Positions 1 to 7,625 are shown, counted from the stretch's first letter. The stretch: 13,069 bases of DNA from an uncultured Eubacteriales bacterium (GCA_902783795.1 CACZSO010000160.1:1-13069), one strand, 5' to 3'. Notes: generated by a model from the letters alone, not told the origin. Numbers and translations are program-made.

Positions 1-1
1 C

Positions 2-772
2 ACCGTGCTTCTTTCCGGAGCAATTCTCTTTGCTGCATATTGGATTCACTGGGCTGCCGGATTGGTTGTGGAAAGTATCATGACCTATCAGATTCTGGCA
101 ACAAAGTGTTTAAAAACGGAAAGTATGAAAGTGTATCATTGTCTGAAGCAGGAAGATATTCCGGGAGCCAGAAAAGCAGTTTCCATGATCGTAGGACGGG
201 ATACGGAACGCCTGGATGATGCAGGAGTGACGAAGGCGGCCGTGGAGACGGTGGCTGAGAACACTTCGGATGGTATCGTAGCTCCTGTGGTTTTCATGGC
301 TCTTGGCGGAGCACCTCTGGGATTCTTCTATAAAGCCGTAAACACCATGGATTCCATGCTGGGGTATGTGGAAGAACCCTATAAGAACATTGGCCTGGTC
401 CCGGCGAAGCTGGATGATGTGATGAACTTTATTCCGGCCAGGATATCAGCGCTTATCATGCTGGTCTCAGGCGCATTGCAGAAGCTGGATGTGAAAAACG
501 GCTGGAAGATCTTTAAGCGGGACCGCTATCATCATGCCAGCCCGAATTCCGCCCAGACAGAATCTGTGTGTGCCGGTCTTTTGAGGATCCAGCTGGCCGG
601 TGATGCCTGGTATCACGGTGTGCTGCATAAAAAGAAGACCATCGGCGATGATCTAAGACCGGTGGAGCATGAAGATATTCCCAGGACCTGCCGGCTGATG
701 TATCTGACCTCTGTGCTGATCCTGATATTATGTGCCCTGATAAAAGCGGCTGTTATCATAGCGCTGAAATGA
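2..772 (+). CDS. cbiB: CbiB, adenosylcobinamide-phosphate synthase (5' partial)
   Basis: This is an integral membrane enzyme of cobalamin biosynthesis that joins adenosylcobyric acid to (R)-1-amino-2-propanol phosphate to give adenosylcobinamide phosphate. The open frame enters from the left edge without a start. About 256 codons are visible against roughly 310-320 in the family, so some 60 N-terminal residues are missing, and the GTG at position 5 is not the real start. Family hallmarks are visible: TSDGIVAPVVF, then GGAPLGFFYKAVNTMDSMLGY, then a central HHASPNSAQTES. Hydrophobic stretches lie at the visible N-terminus, in the middle (near ISALIMLVSG) and at the extreme C-terminus (LTSVLILILCALIKAAVII). 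The gene ends 9 nt before the TTG start of cobD, whose product makes the aminopropanol phosphate CbiB uses, so co-transcription is almost certain. The identification is secure; only the start is unseen. Confidence 0.95.
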   Translation, partial: TVLLSGAILFAAYWIHWAAGLVVESIMTYQILATKCLKTESMKVYHCLKQEDIPGARKAVSMIVGRDTERLDDAGVTKAAVETVAENTSDGIVAPVVFMALGGAPLGFFYKAVNTMDSMLGYVEEPYKNIGLVPAKLDDVMNFIPARISALIMLVSGALQKLDVKNGWKIFKRDRYHHASPNSAQTESVCAGLLRIQLAGDAWYHGVLHKKKTIGDDLRPVEHEDIPRTCRLMYLTSVLILILCALIKAAVIIALK

Positions 773-776
773 GGTG
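771..776 (+). promoter_or_regulatory. Ribosome binding site that sets the TTG start of cobD
   Basis: GAGGTG overlaps the cbiB stop codon (TGA at 770-772) and sits 5 nt before TTG at 782. No ATG or GTG in the cobD frame is equally well placed, so this site supports the TTG start and suggests translational coupling to cbiB. Confidence 0.7.
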
Positions 777-781
777 TTTCG

Positions 782-1927
782 TTGCTTTACAACACTCAGA
801 ACCCCCATGGCGGGGATGTTTACGAAAATCGAATAATTCTGGATTTTTCTGCAAATATCAATCCTTTGGGAACGCCTGAAAGTGTGATCCAGGCCATGGA
901 AAAAGCCTTACGCGAGGTGATCCACTATCCGGATCCTTATTGCAGGGAACTGGTCAATGCTATTGCTGAAAAGGAGGGACTGCCGGCTGATCACATCCTT
1001 TGCGGCAATGGGGCAGCGGAACTGATCTATGCTTTTTCAGAGGCTGTGAAGCCATCGAAGATGTTGGAGGCGGCCCCCACATTTTCTGAGTATGCGCTTT
1101 CTGTTGAAAGGACCGGAGGAAAGGTCAGCCGCTGCATGATGAAGGAAGAACTGGATTTCCTCCCCGGAAAAGATGTGATCGAAAGCATTCTGGAGAATCG
1201 TCCGGAGGTGGTATTCATATGCAATCCGAATAATCCTACCGGGAGACTCTGGGACAGAGTGCTTTTGGAAGATGTTCTGAAGGTTTGCGAGGAGATCAGC
1301 TGCCGGCTGTTTGTGGATGAATGCTTCTTAGATCTTTCGTGTCCTGAGAAAACATTGGTTGAGGCAGATATAGATCCTGGATCATGGTGTTCAGAAGGTA
1401 AGGCATTAGGACAAAAGAGACTTCATGACAGCCTGTCAGATATGGTACCAGGTCATAAGAATCTTTTTATCCTGAAGGCTTTTACAAAAAACTATGGCAT
1501 GGCTGGTGTGCGCCTGGGATATTGTCTTTCATCAGACCGGGAACTGCTGAAAGCCATGTCTGAAACGATGCAGCCATGGAACGTATCTTTGATAGCCCAG
1601 AAAGCAGGCATAACAGCGCTTAAGGAGAATAAGCATATCCTTAATGCTTTAGAGATCATAAAAACAGAACGAAAATGGCTGACAGAGGAACTGATAAGAG
1701 CCGGCTTCCGGGTCATTCCTTCCGACGTTAATTTTATTTTGTTTGAAGACAGAAAAAACCGTGAAAAACCATTGGATCAGATACTTTTGCAAAGAGGGAT
1801 CGCTGTCAGAAACTGCTGTAACTTTCCAGGGCTTAAGGATAGAAACTGGTATAGGATCGCTGTAAGGACACATGAAGAAAATGAACAGCTGATAATAGCC
1901 GTGAAAGAGATCGATAAGAGTACATAA
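782..1927 (+). CDS. cobD: L-threonine-O-3-phosphate decarboxylase CobD (PLP-dependent)
   Basis: This PLP enzyme of the histidinol-phosphate-aminotransferase fold (type I) decarboxylates L-threonine phosphate to (R)-1-amino-2-propanol phosphate, the linker that CbiB attaches to the corrinoid. Visible motifs in the 381-residue product are NGAAELIYAF (cofactor phosphate region), the CNPNNPTGRLW loop, FVDECFLDLS (Asp contacting the pyridine nitrogen), ILKAFTKNYGMAGVRLGY with Lys236 as the likely Schiff-base lysine, and a C-terminal NWYRIAVRTHEENEQL with the substrate-binding Arg. A plain histidinol-phosphate aminotransferase is the alternative, but the position between cbiB and cobQ favours CobD. 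The segment between FLDLS and LFILKAFTK (residues about 186-228) is longer than I would expect and is rich in charged residues and glycine. The start is TTG. The stop codon overlaps an ATG at 1927 (TAATG), but that ATG is probably not the cobQ start. Confidence 0.93.
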   Translation: MLYNTQNPHGGDVYENRIILDFSANINPLGTPESVIQAMEKALREVIHYPDPYCRELVNAIAEKEGLPADHILCGNGAAELIYAFSEAVKPSKMLEAAPTFSEYALSVERTGGKVSRCMMKEELDFLPGKDVIESILENRPEVVFICNPNNPTGRLWDRVLLEDVLKVCEEISCRLFVDECFLDLSCPEKTLVEADIDPGSWCSEGKALGQKRLHDSLSDMVPGHKNLFILKAFTKNYGMAGVRLGYCLSSDRELLKAMSETMQPWNVSLIAQKAGITALKENKHILNALEIIKTERKWLTEELIRAGFRVIPSDVNFILFEDRKNREKPLDQILLQRGIAVRNCCNFPGLKDRNWYRIAVRTHEENEQLIIAVKEIDKST

Positions 1928-1962
1928 TGATTAAGGATGGGGTGAGAGATCAAATCGGGACT

Positions 1963-2007
1963 CCTCATCCGTCACTTTCGGTGACATCTCTCCTCCGAGG
2001 GAAGCCT
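1963..2007. repeat. Degenerate half-copy of the CCTCATCCG repeat family
   Basis: The stretch begins CCTCATCCG, continues with a small hairpin (GTCAC 1971-1975 / GTGAC 1981-1985) and ends near GAGGGAAGCC. The order of motifs (CCTCATCCG, a GTCA..TGAC hairpin, then a CTCC..GGGAAGCC block) resembles pieces of the element at 5778-5925, so it is probably a decayed or partial relative. It fills the cobD-cobQ gap (1928-2058). A second inverted pair, GAGAGAT (1944-1950) and ATCTCTC (1986-1992), spans its left edge. The relationship is judged by eye. Confidence 0.5.
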
Positions 2008-2046
2008 TTGTGGCACGGCGGGAACTCTATAAAAATCACCTTAAAT

Positions 2047-2050
2047 GAGG
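2047..2050 (+). promoter_or_regulatory. Ribosome binding site that decides the cobQ start
   Basis: GAGG, within TGAGGATAA, lies 8 nt before ATG 2059. That ATG opens directly into MAKNIMVVGTMSNAGKS, where the family begins. The upstream in-frame ATG at 1927 has only a weak purine run before it. Confidence 0.65.
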
Positions 2051-2058
2051 ATAATATT

Positions 2059-3522
2059 ATGGCAAAAAACATTATGGTCGTGGGCACCATGTCCAATGCA
2101 GGAAAAAGTCTGATCTGTGCGGCTCTCTGCCGGATCCTGAAGCAGGACGGTTATAAAGTGGCGCCTTTCAAAAGCCAGAATATGGCGCTGAATTCCTTTA
2201 TTACCGAGGCTGGCGGGGAGATGGGCCGGGCCCAGGTGGTACAGGCGGAAGCGGCCGGTACAAAGCCGGATGTGCGTATGAACCCGATTCTTTTGAAACC
2301 TACCACGGATGTGGGTTCCCAGGTGATCGTAAACGGAAAAGCCCAGGGCAATATGCGGGCCATGGAGTATTACCGGCACAAAAGAGAATACATCCCGGCT
2401 ATTCTGGAAGCTTATAACGGCCTGGCAAAAGAGAATGATATCATCGTCATTGAAGGGGCGGGCAGCCCTGTGGAGCTGAATCTTAAGAATGATGACATCG
2501 TCAATATGGGTATGGCGAAGCTGGTAAATGCCCCGGTGCTTTTGGTAGGCAACATTGATCCCGGCGGCGTGTTTGCCCAGTTGTACGGGACGGTAGCCCT
2601 GCTTCCCGAGGATGAACGGGCCATGGTAAAAGGCCTCATCGTCAACAAATTCCGGGGAGATATCCGTATCTTTGAACCGGGGATCCAGATCCTGGAAGAT
2701 ATCTGCAAGATACCGGTAGCCGGTGTCGTGCCCTATACTCAGGTGGATATTGATGATGAAGACTCCCTGACAGAGCGGTTTTCCCGGAAGAACGAGCGGA
2801 AGCTGGTGGACATTGCCGTGATCCGTCTGCCGCGTATCTCAAACTTTACAGATTTTGCACCTTTTGAGCGGTATGGCAATGTATCCCTCAGATATGTGGA
2901 TTCTGTAGGAGAACTGGGAAAACCCGATATGATCATCCTGCCTGGCACGAAGAGCACCATCTCAGACCTTAAGTGGCTGAGGCAGTCAGGACTGGAAGCG
3001 GCTGTTTGTCAGGAAGCATCCCGGGGAACTTTGATCTTCGGTGTCTGCGGCGGCTACCAGATGATGGGAGAGACTATATCGGATCCTGAACAGGTAGAAG
3101 CAGCATCGGTAGAAGAGATTGCCGGCCTGGGACTTATATCCATGGAAACAGTTTTTCTTGAAGAGAAAGTACAGACACAGACAGAAGGCGTCTTTTCCGG
3201 TATTCAGGGAATGCTTGCCGGATTAAACGGTATGAAGTATAATGGATACGAGATCCATATGGGAAGGAGCGGGGAAAAACTTCCGTCCCTTCAGGGTAAC
3301 CAGAATATCTATGGAACTTATATTCATGGAGTCTTCGATGCAGAGGGCATCGCGGATACGATCCTTAAAGCCATCTGTGAGAGACGGAACATTGATTTTG
3401 AAGCTTTGCAGTCTTTTGATATCCGGGAATATAAGGAGCGCCAGTATGACATCCTGGCGGATGCTGTAAGAAACTCATTGGATATGGACCTGATCTATAA
3501 GATCATCAACAGGGAGGTATAA
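2059..3522 (+). CDS. cobQ: Cobyric acid synthase CobQ/CbiP (glutamine-hydrolysing)
   Basis: This enzyme amidates the b, d, e and g carboxylates of adenosylcobyrinic acid a,c-diamide to give adenosylcobyric acid, using glutamine and ATP. From ATG 2059 the product is 487 residues, close to the usual 490-510. The N-terminal ATP-binding synthetase domain shows GTMSNAGKS near residues 8-16, FKSQNMALNSF, EGAGSPVELNL and NIDPGGVFAQLYG. The C-terminal class-I-like glutamine amidotransferase domain shows LPGTKSTISDL, GVCGGYQMMGE with the nucleophile Cys330, and a late YGTYIHGVFD carrying the catalytic His. The frame stays open back to ATG 1927, which would add 44 residues, but that stretch is repeat-derived and does not look like CobQ, so 2059 is preferred. 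The next gene starts 1 nt after the stop, with its Shine-Dalgarno inside the last codons of cobQ. Confidence 0.96.
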   Translation: MAKNIMVVGTMSNAGKSLICAALCRILKQDGYKVAPFKSQNMALNSFITEAGGEMGRAQVVQAEAAGTKPDVRMNPILLKPTTDVGSQVIVNGKAQGNMRAMEYYRHKREYIPAILEAYNGLAKENDIIVIEGAGSPVELNLKNDDIVNMGMAKLVNAPVLLVGNIDPGGVFAQLYGTVALLPEDERAMVKGLIVNKFRGDIRIFEPGIQILEDICKIPVAGVVPYTQVDIDDEDSLTERFSRKNERKLVDIAVIRLPRISNFTDFAPFERYGNVSLRYVDSVGELGKPDMIILPGTKSTISDLKWLRQSGLEAAVCQEASRGTLIFGVCGGYQMMGETISDPEQVEAASVEEIAGLGLISMETVFLEEKVQTQTEGVFSGIQGMLAGLNGMKYNGYEIHMGRSGEKLPSLQGNQNIYGTYIHGVFDAEGIADTILKAICERRNIDFEALQSFDIREYKERQYDILADAVRNSLDMDLIYKIINREV

Positions 3523-3523
3523 G

Positions 3524-4045
3524 ATGAAAGGATTGATCCATCTTTATGAAGGTTACGGAAAAGGAAAAACGACAGCAGCCGTGGGGCTCTCTGTACGTGC
3601 GGCAGGAGCGGGTATGAAGGTCCTGTTCGTGCAGTTTTCAAAGGACGGAACATCGTCGGAGATAAAGTCTTTTGAGGCATTGGAAAATATTGAAACAGCC
3701 TTTGTTGCCACTAATTTTGGCTTTTATAAATACATGAAAGATGAAACAAAGGAAGAAGCCGAAAATGCTTATACCGATCTTTTCCGCGCAGCCATCCAGA
3801 AGGCGGCAGAAGAGAAGGACATGCTGGTACTGGACGAAGTAACATCGGCCATTAGAAACCGTCTGATCCCTAAGGATGAAGTGATCCGTTTTCTGAAGGA
3901 AAAAACGGAAGAACTGGAAGTGGTTCTCACAGGACGGGATCCTATTCCGGAATTAGTGGAACTGGCGGATTACGTCACAGAGATGAAAAAGGTCAAGCAT
4001 CCTTATGATCAGGGTATCCTTGCCAGAATAGGAATAGAGTACTGA
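3524..4045 (+). CDS. cobA: Corrinoid adenosyltransferase, CobA/CobO/BtuR type
   Basis: This enzyme transfers the adenosyl group of ATP to reduced cobalt in corrinoids and acts in the cytoplasm. The 173-residue product is typical for the BtuR/CobO/CobA family. The P-loop GYGKGKTT lies at residues 10-17, MLVLDEVTSAI supplies the Walker-B-like acidic residue, and LTGRDPIPELVELADYVTEM and KHPYDQGILARIGIEY are the usual C-terminal signatures. AGGGAGG at 3511-3517 lies inside the end of cobQ, 6 nt before the ATG, which suggests tight translational coupling. This is the last gene of the corrinoid operon: about 50 nt later comes a terminator. The family is also called cobO or btuR, and the choice of symbol is only convention. 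Confidence 0.95.
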   Translation: MKGLIHLYEGYGKGKTTAAVGLSVRAAGAGMKVLFVQFSKDGTSSEIKSFEALENIETAFVATNFGFYKYMKDETKEEAENAYTDLFRAAIQKAAEEKDMLVLDEVTSAIRNRLIPKDEVIRFLKEKTEELEVVLTGRDPIPELVELADYVTEMKKVKHPYDQGILARIGIEY

Positions 4046-4092
4046 AAACATCTCGAGAGAGGTCCATAGGATCAGAACGTAGTAAAACATAT

Positions 4093-4120
4093 AAAAAGGC
4101 GTCTTGACGGCGCCTTTTTT
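4093..4120 (+). terminator. Rho-independent terminator of the corrinoid operon
   Basis: AAAAAGGCG (4093-4101) pairs perfectly with CGCCTTTTT (4111-4119) around a 9-nt loop, and the T run of eight continues to 4122. It lies 47 nt after the cobA stop. The loop contains the -35 box of the downstream promoter. Confidence 0.85.
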
Positions 4121-4132
4121 TTAGTTTACAAT
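4104..4132 (+). promoter_or_regulatory. Sigma-70/sigma-A-type promoter for the first carboxylesterase
   Basis: TTGACG (4104-4109), a 17-nt spacer and TACAAT (4127-4132) give 5 of 6 matches at each box with ideal spacing. The expected transcription start is near 4139, about 30 nt before the ATG at 4169, with AGGAGG at 4154-4159 in the leader. The -35 box lies in the loop of the cobA terminator and the spacer contains its 3' arm and T tract. Confidence 0.75.
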
Positions 4133-4168
4133 AGAACTAATTAATGAAATAACAGGAGGAAATGCGTT

Positions 4169-5767
4169 ATGTATCCGAAAAGACTGACTCAGAAGGTCAT
4201 CTGTGATCCGGCATCGGCCATCGTTGAAACGAAAGCCGGTAAGGTCAGGGGCCTTGTGACTGAAGGCACGTATATTTTCCGCGGCATCAAGTACGCGGAT
4301 GCAAAACGGTTTGAAGAGCCGAAACCGGTAGAACCCTGGGAAGGTGTAAAGCGCGCCCATGCCTATGGTCCGGTCTCCCCGGAGATCTCTACGGTGATCG
4401 CTCATGATGCTTATTATGTCCCCCATGTCCACTGGACACAGGATGAGGACTGTCAGTATTTAAATATCTGGACGCAGAAGCCGGAAAAAGGCCGCAAGCG
4501 CCCGGTCATGGTCTGGATCCACGGCGGCGGATTCGCCACAGGATCCTCCATCGAGCTGTTTGCCTATGACGGAGAGAATCTGTCAGCATTCGGCGATGTG
4601 GTCGTGGTCTCCATCAACCATCGTCTGAATATCATCGGCTATCTGGATCTTTCTGATTACGGCGAGAAATATAAACATTCCGGTAATTTAGGCCAGATGG
4701 ATATGGTCGCGGCTCTTCAGTGGGTACACGACAATATTGACGCTTTCGGCGGTGATCCGGACAATGTCATGATCATGGGCCAGTCTGGCGGCGGCGGAAA
4801 GGTGAAATCCCTGATCCAGACGCCGGCAGCGGACGGTCTGTTCTGCAAAGCTTCCATCCAGTCAGGCCTTGGCTGGGTCGGTGAAGGCGGCAGAGGCGAG
4901 CGTACCCATGAATCCTGCAAAGAATTCACGGATAAACTCGTAGAAAAACTGGGCCTTACCAAAGAGACCATCGAAAAGATCGAGACCATCCCCTACTATA
5001 AGCTGGCCAGAGCCGCTTATGATCTGGGTGCCGGCATGAACTGGGGTCCGGTATATGATGGTGAATATTTCCTGGGCGAACCCATTATCCATGGATTCCG
5101 TGAGGAAACAAAGAACATCCCGATACTGGCTGGCTCCTTATTCGGTGAATTTGCGAATAACCATGTATTCGCTCCTTATGAAGGCAATAAGAACGAGTGG
5201 TCAGAAGAGCAGGTGGAAAAACTGCTGAAAGACCTTTATGGCGATGATCTGGAGGCTGCAAAAGAAGAGTTCAAGAAAGCTTATCCTGACAAGCCTCTGG
5301 TGGATATGGCCTTTATCGATTCCGGCACCCGCCGCGGCACGGTGCAGTTCTGTGAAGCCAGGGCGGCCATGCCCGGGGCAGCTCCGGTCTATAACTGGGT
5401 GATCCCCACAGAATTCCCCTATGACGGCGGCACCACCGGCTGGCATAATGCGGAAGAAGCCTATATGTTCCATAATGCTGAATATCTGGAAGCTTCTTAT
5501 ATTCCCGGTGTTTCAGAGAAGATGCAGGATGAGATGACCGGTGCCTGGCTGGCTATGGCGAAGACAGGGAATCCGAATCATGACGGCATGGATCTTAAGT
5601 GGCCTTCTTATCAGGAAGAGCCCGGCGCAACTTACTTCTTTGATGCGAAATCCTATGTCATGCATGACCATGACAAGAAGTTCCAGGAGTATAATAAGAA
5701 TGTGAAACGCTCCATGGGCAATATGTTCGGCAGCGTGTTCGGCGGCGGCCCGAGGCAGAGTCTGTAA
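4169..5767 (+). CDS. Type-B carboxylesterase, copy 1
   Basis: This alpha/beta-hydrolase ester hydrolase belongs to the carboxylesterase type B / p-nitrobenzyl esterase family (532 residues, usual family length about 480-550). Visible parts are KAGKVRG and IFRGIKYA near the N-terminus, the oxyanion-hole HGGG at residues 118-121, and the nucleophile elbow GQSGGGG with Ser206. The likely acid is Glu327 in LFGEF and the likely His is His426 in GWHNAEEAYMF. The Ser-Glu-His set is inferred from family architecture. There is no signal peptide, so it should be cytoplasmic. The C-terminus is a glycine-rich tail (FGSVFGGGPRQSL) that copy 2 lacks. It begins with a strong RBS (AGGAGG, 9-nt spacing) behind its own promoter. 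Substrate unknown; the family accepts many carboxylic esters, sometimes including drug and plant esters. Confidence 0.92.
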   Translation: MYPKRLTQKVICDPASAIVETKAGKVRGLVTEGTYIFRGIKYADAKRFEEPKPVEPWEGVKRAHAYGPVSPEISTVIAHDAYYVPHVHWTQDEDCQYLNIWTQKPEKGRKRPVMVWIHGGGFATGSSIELFAYDGENLSAFGDVVVVSINHRLNIIGYLDLSDYGEKYKHSGNLGQMDMVAALQWVHDNIDAFGGDPDNVMIMGQSGGGGKVKSLIQTPAADGLFCKASIQSGLGWVGEGGRGERTHESCKEFTDKLVEKLGLTKETIEKIETIPYYKLARAAYDLGAGMNWGPVYDGEYFLGEPIIHGFREETKNIPILAGSLFGEFANNHVFAPYEGNKNEWSEEQVEKLLKDLYGDDLEAAKEEFKKAYPDKPLVDMAFIDSGTRRGTVQFCEARAAMPGAAPVYNWVIPTEFPYDGGTTGWHNAEEAYMFHNAEYLEASYIPGVSEKMQDEMTGAWLAMAKTGNPNHDGMDLKWPSYQEEPGATYFFDAKSYVMHDHDKKFQEYNKNVKRSMGNMFGSVFGGGPRQSL

Positions 5768-5777
5768 GGATGGCGGA

Positions 5778-5925
5778 ACACCTCATCCGGCAGGCTGTGC
5801 CTGCCACCTTCCCCTCAAGGGGAAGGCACAGAAAGGCTTCCCCTTGAGGCCGCTGGGTGCCAGTGGCACCCGTTCAGCGCGGCGAGAAGCCTAAGCTGTC
5901 AGCCAAAGGCTGACGGATGAGGTGT
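5778..5925. repeat. MITE-like element with 12-bp terminal inverted repeats and nested hairpins
   Basis: The ends are perfect inverted copies: ACACCTCATCCG (5778-5789) and CGGATGAGGTGT (5914-5925). Inside, in order, are CAGGC/GCCTG (5791-5803), CCTTCCCCT/AGGGGAAGG (5807-5826), a second inverted match of CCTCAAGGGGAAG with CTTCCCCTTGAGG (5837-5849), GGGTGCC/GGCACCC (5855-5871) flanked by CGCTG/CAGCG, and GTCAGCC/GGCTGAC (5898-5914). No protein is encoded. It fills most of the 197-nt gap between the paralogous esterase genes. From memory, similar hairpin repeats are scattered in genomes of gut Clostridia; that recollection is untested here. No target-site duplication is obvious next to the ends. 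Confidence 0.8.
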
Positions 5926-5964
5926 CCAAGACCCAAAGTGAAATAATTAAGGAGATCAAAAACT

Positions 5965-7569
5965 ATGTATATGCACAAACTTACACAGACGGTCATTACC
6001 GGCCATGATAAGGCTGTGGTACAGACAAAAGCCGGCAAGGTCCGTGGCGCTATCGTAGAAGGCAACTACATTTTCCGTGGCATCAAATACGCGGATGCAG
6101 AGCGTTTCCATATGCCTCATGATGTGGAGCCCTGGGAAGGCGTAAAGGAAGCCTTGGTCTATGGCTACAACCCGCCGGAACTGAATACGGTGCTGGCTCA
6201 TGACGAGCCCTACGTTCCCCACTATTTCTGGCCCGAGAATGAACATTGCCAGTATGTCAATATCTGGACAAAATCCATCGATCCTTCAGCGAAAAAGCCG
6301 GTCATGGTCTGGATGCATGGCGGCGGCTGGATGGGCGGCTCTTCCGTAGAGATTTATTCTTATGACGGTGAGAACCTGGCCGAATACGGCGATGTGGTCG
6401 TGGTATCTTTAAACCATCGTCTGAACGTCCTGGGCTATCTGGATCTTTCTCAGTACGGTGAAGAATATAAAAACTCTGTCAATGTAGGCCTGGCAGATCT
6501 GGTAGCAGCTCTTAAGTGGATCCATGAGAACATTGAAAACTTTGGCGGTGATCCTGGCAATGTGACCATTATGGGTCAGTCCGGCGGCGGCTCCAAAGTC
6601 CTTTCCATGCTGCAGACTCCGGCAGCTGACGGCTTATTCCATAAAGCCATCATGCAGTCCGGCGGCGCGCGCCTGGGCTTTGATCCGAATGCAAGAAAGA
6701 CGAATCAGGAGTTTGCGGATAAGATCGTCGCTAATCTGGGTCTGACCAAAGAGACCATCAAAGAGATCGAGACCGTTTCCTGGTATGATCTTTCAGCCGC
6801 CACTATCAAAGCCATCTACCAGTGCAATCAGGAAGGCAAAGGCCGTCCCAGCTGGGGTCCCATCTCGGATGGTGAATATTTCTTCGGAAATCCGGCAGAA
6901 TACGGCTGGAGAGAAGAATCCAAGAATATCCCCATGATCGTGGGTTCCAATATGGGTGAATTTAAATGCTATGCTGCCTTCAATCTGGAGAAGAGCAAAA
7001 ATGCATTGACGGAAGAAGAAGTGGATCAGCTGCTGACAGAAGAGCTGGGCGATAAGAAAGATGCCGTGGTCGAAGCTTTCAAGAAAGCCTATCCGGACCA
7101 CAATATCATTGACGCTATCTACACAGATACTTCCATGCGGCCGTCATTGATCCAGTTCTGCAAAGACAGGGCGAAGAACACGGATACTCCTATTTATGAG
7201 TATATGTTCTCCTTCGAGTCTGACTGGGATGGCGGTGTGCCGGCCTGGCATAATGCAGAAGAACCCTTCATGTTCCACAATGCCCGTTATATCGAGTCTG
7301 CCTTCGTTCCCGGCGAGTCTGATAAACTGGAAGATGCTGTGACATCCTCCTGGTTAGCCTTTGCCAAGACCGGCGACCCGAATAACGCATTGATCCCCAC
7401 CTGGAAACCAGTGGATCAGGACAGCAATATCATGATCTTTGATAAGACCATCCGTTCTGAGACAAACTTTGACGATGAACTGATGGGCGCTTATCCGCCG
7501 CCGAAGCCCATGGGCTTCCCGGGATCCACAAAGATGTTCTCTGTGTACGGCGCGGATCTGGAGATCTAA
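5965..7569 (+). CDS. Type-B carboxylesterase, copy 2
   Basis: This is a paralogue of the gene just upstream, with 534 residues that align almost without gaps over the first 220. Shared blocks include KAGKVRG, YIFRGIKYADA, VEPWEGVK, YDGENL, DVVVVS and QTPAADGLF. HGGG (118-121) and Ser206 in GQSGGGS fall at the same residue numbers. The likely acid is Glu332 in NMGEF and the likely His is His429 in AWHNAEEPFMF. Sequence after about residue 220 diverges more, and the tail is proline-rich (PPPKPMGFPG) instead of glycine-rich. There is no signal peptide, so it should be cytoplasmic. AAGGAGA before the start supports ATG 5965; ATG 5971 is a less well-spaced alternative. No convincing promoter was found between the copies, so it may be co-transcribed with copy 1 through the repeat. 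Different substrate preference is an inference. Confidence 0.92.
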   Translation: MYMHKLTQTVITGHDKAVVQTKAGKVRGAIVEGNYIFRGIKYADAERFHMPHDVEPWEGVKEALVYGYNPPELNTVLAHDEPYVPHYFWPENEHCQYVNIWTKSIDPSAKKPVMVWMHGGGWMGGSSVEIYSYDGENLAEYGDVVVVSLNHRLNVLGYLDLSQYGEEYKNSVNVGLADLVAALKWIHENIENFGGDPGNVTIMGQSGGGSKVLSMLQTPAADGLFHKAIMQSGGARLGFDPNARKTNQEFADKIVANLGLTKETIKEIETVSWYDLSAATIKAIYQCNQEGKGRPSWGPISDGEYFFGNPAEYGWREESKNIPMIVGSNMGEFKCYAAFNLEKSKNALTEEEVDQLLTEELGDKKDAVVEAFKKAYPDHNIIDAIYTDTSMRPSLIQFCKDRAKNTDTPIYEYMFSFESDWDGGVPAWHNAEEPFMFHNARYIESAFVPGESDKLEDAVTSSWLAFAKTGDPNNALIPTWKPVDQDSNIMIFDKTIRSETNFDDELMGAYPPPKPMGFPGSTKMFSVYGADLEI

Positions 7570-7625
7570 GTTCAGCTATCCGTAAGAGAAGGAATCTTGC
7601 TTTTCTCCGGACGAAATGAAAAACT

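Noticed and set aside
1927..2058. N-terminal 44 residues as a real part of CobQ
   Set aside because: The stretch is repeat-derived and unlike CobQ, and the family-type start at 2059 has a well-spaced Shine-Dalgarno.
5778..5925. CRISPR array or riboswitch
   Set aside because: There are no regularly spaced direct repeats with unique spacers. The inverted repeats and matching ends fit a MITE-like element better than a ligand-binding RNA.
5767..5964. Promoter or terminator for the second carboxylesterase within the repeat gap
   Set aside because: No -35/-10 pair with sensible spacing was convincing, and the hairpins lack a following T run.
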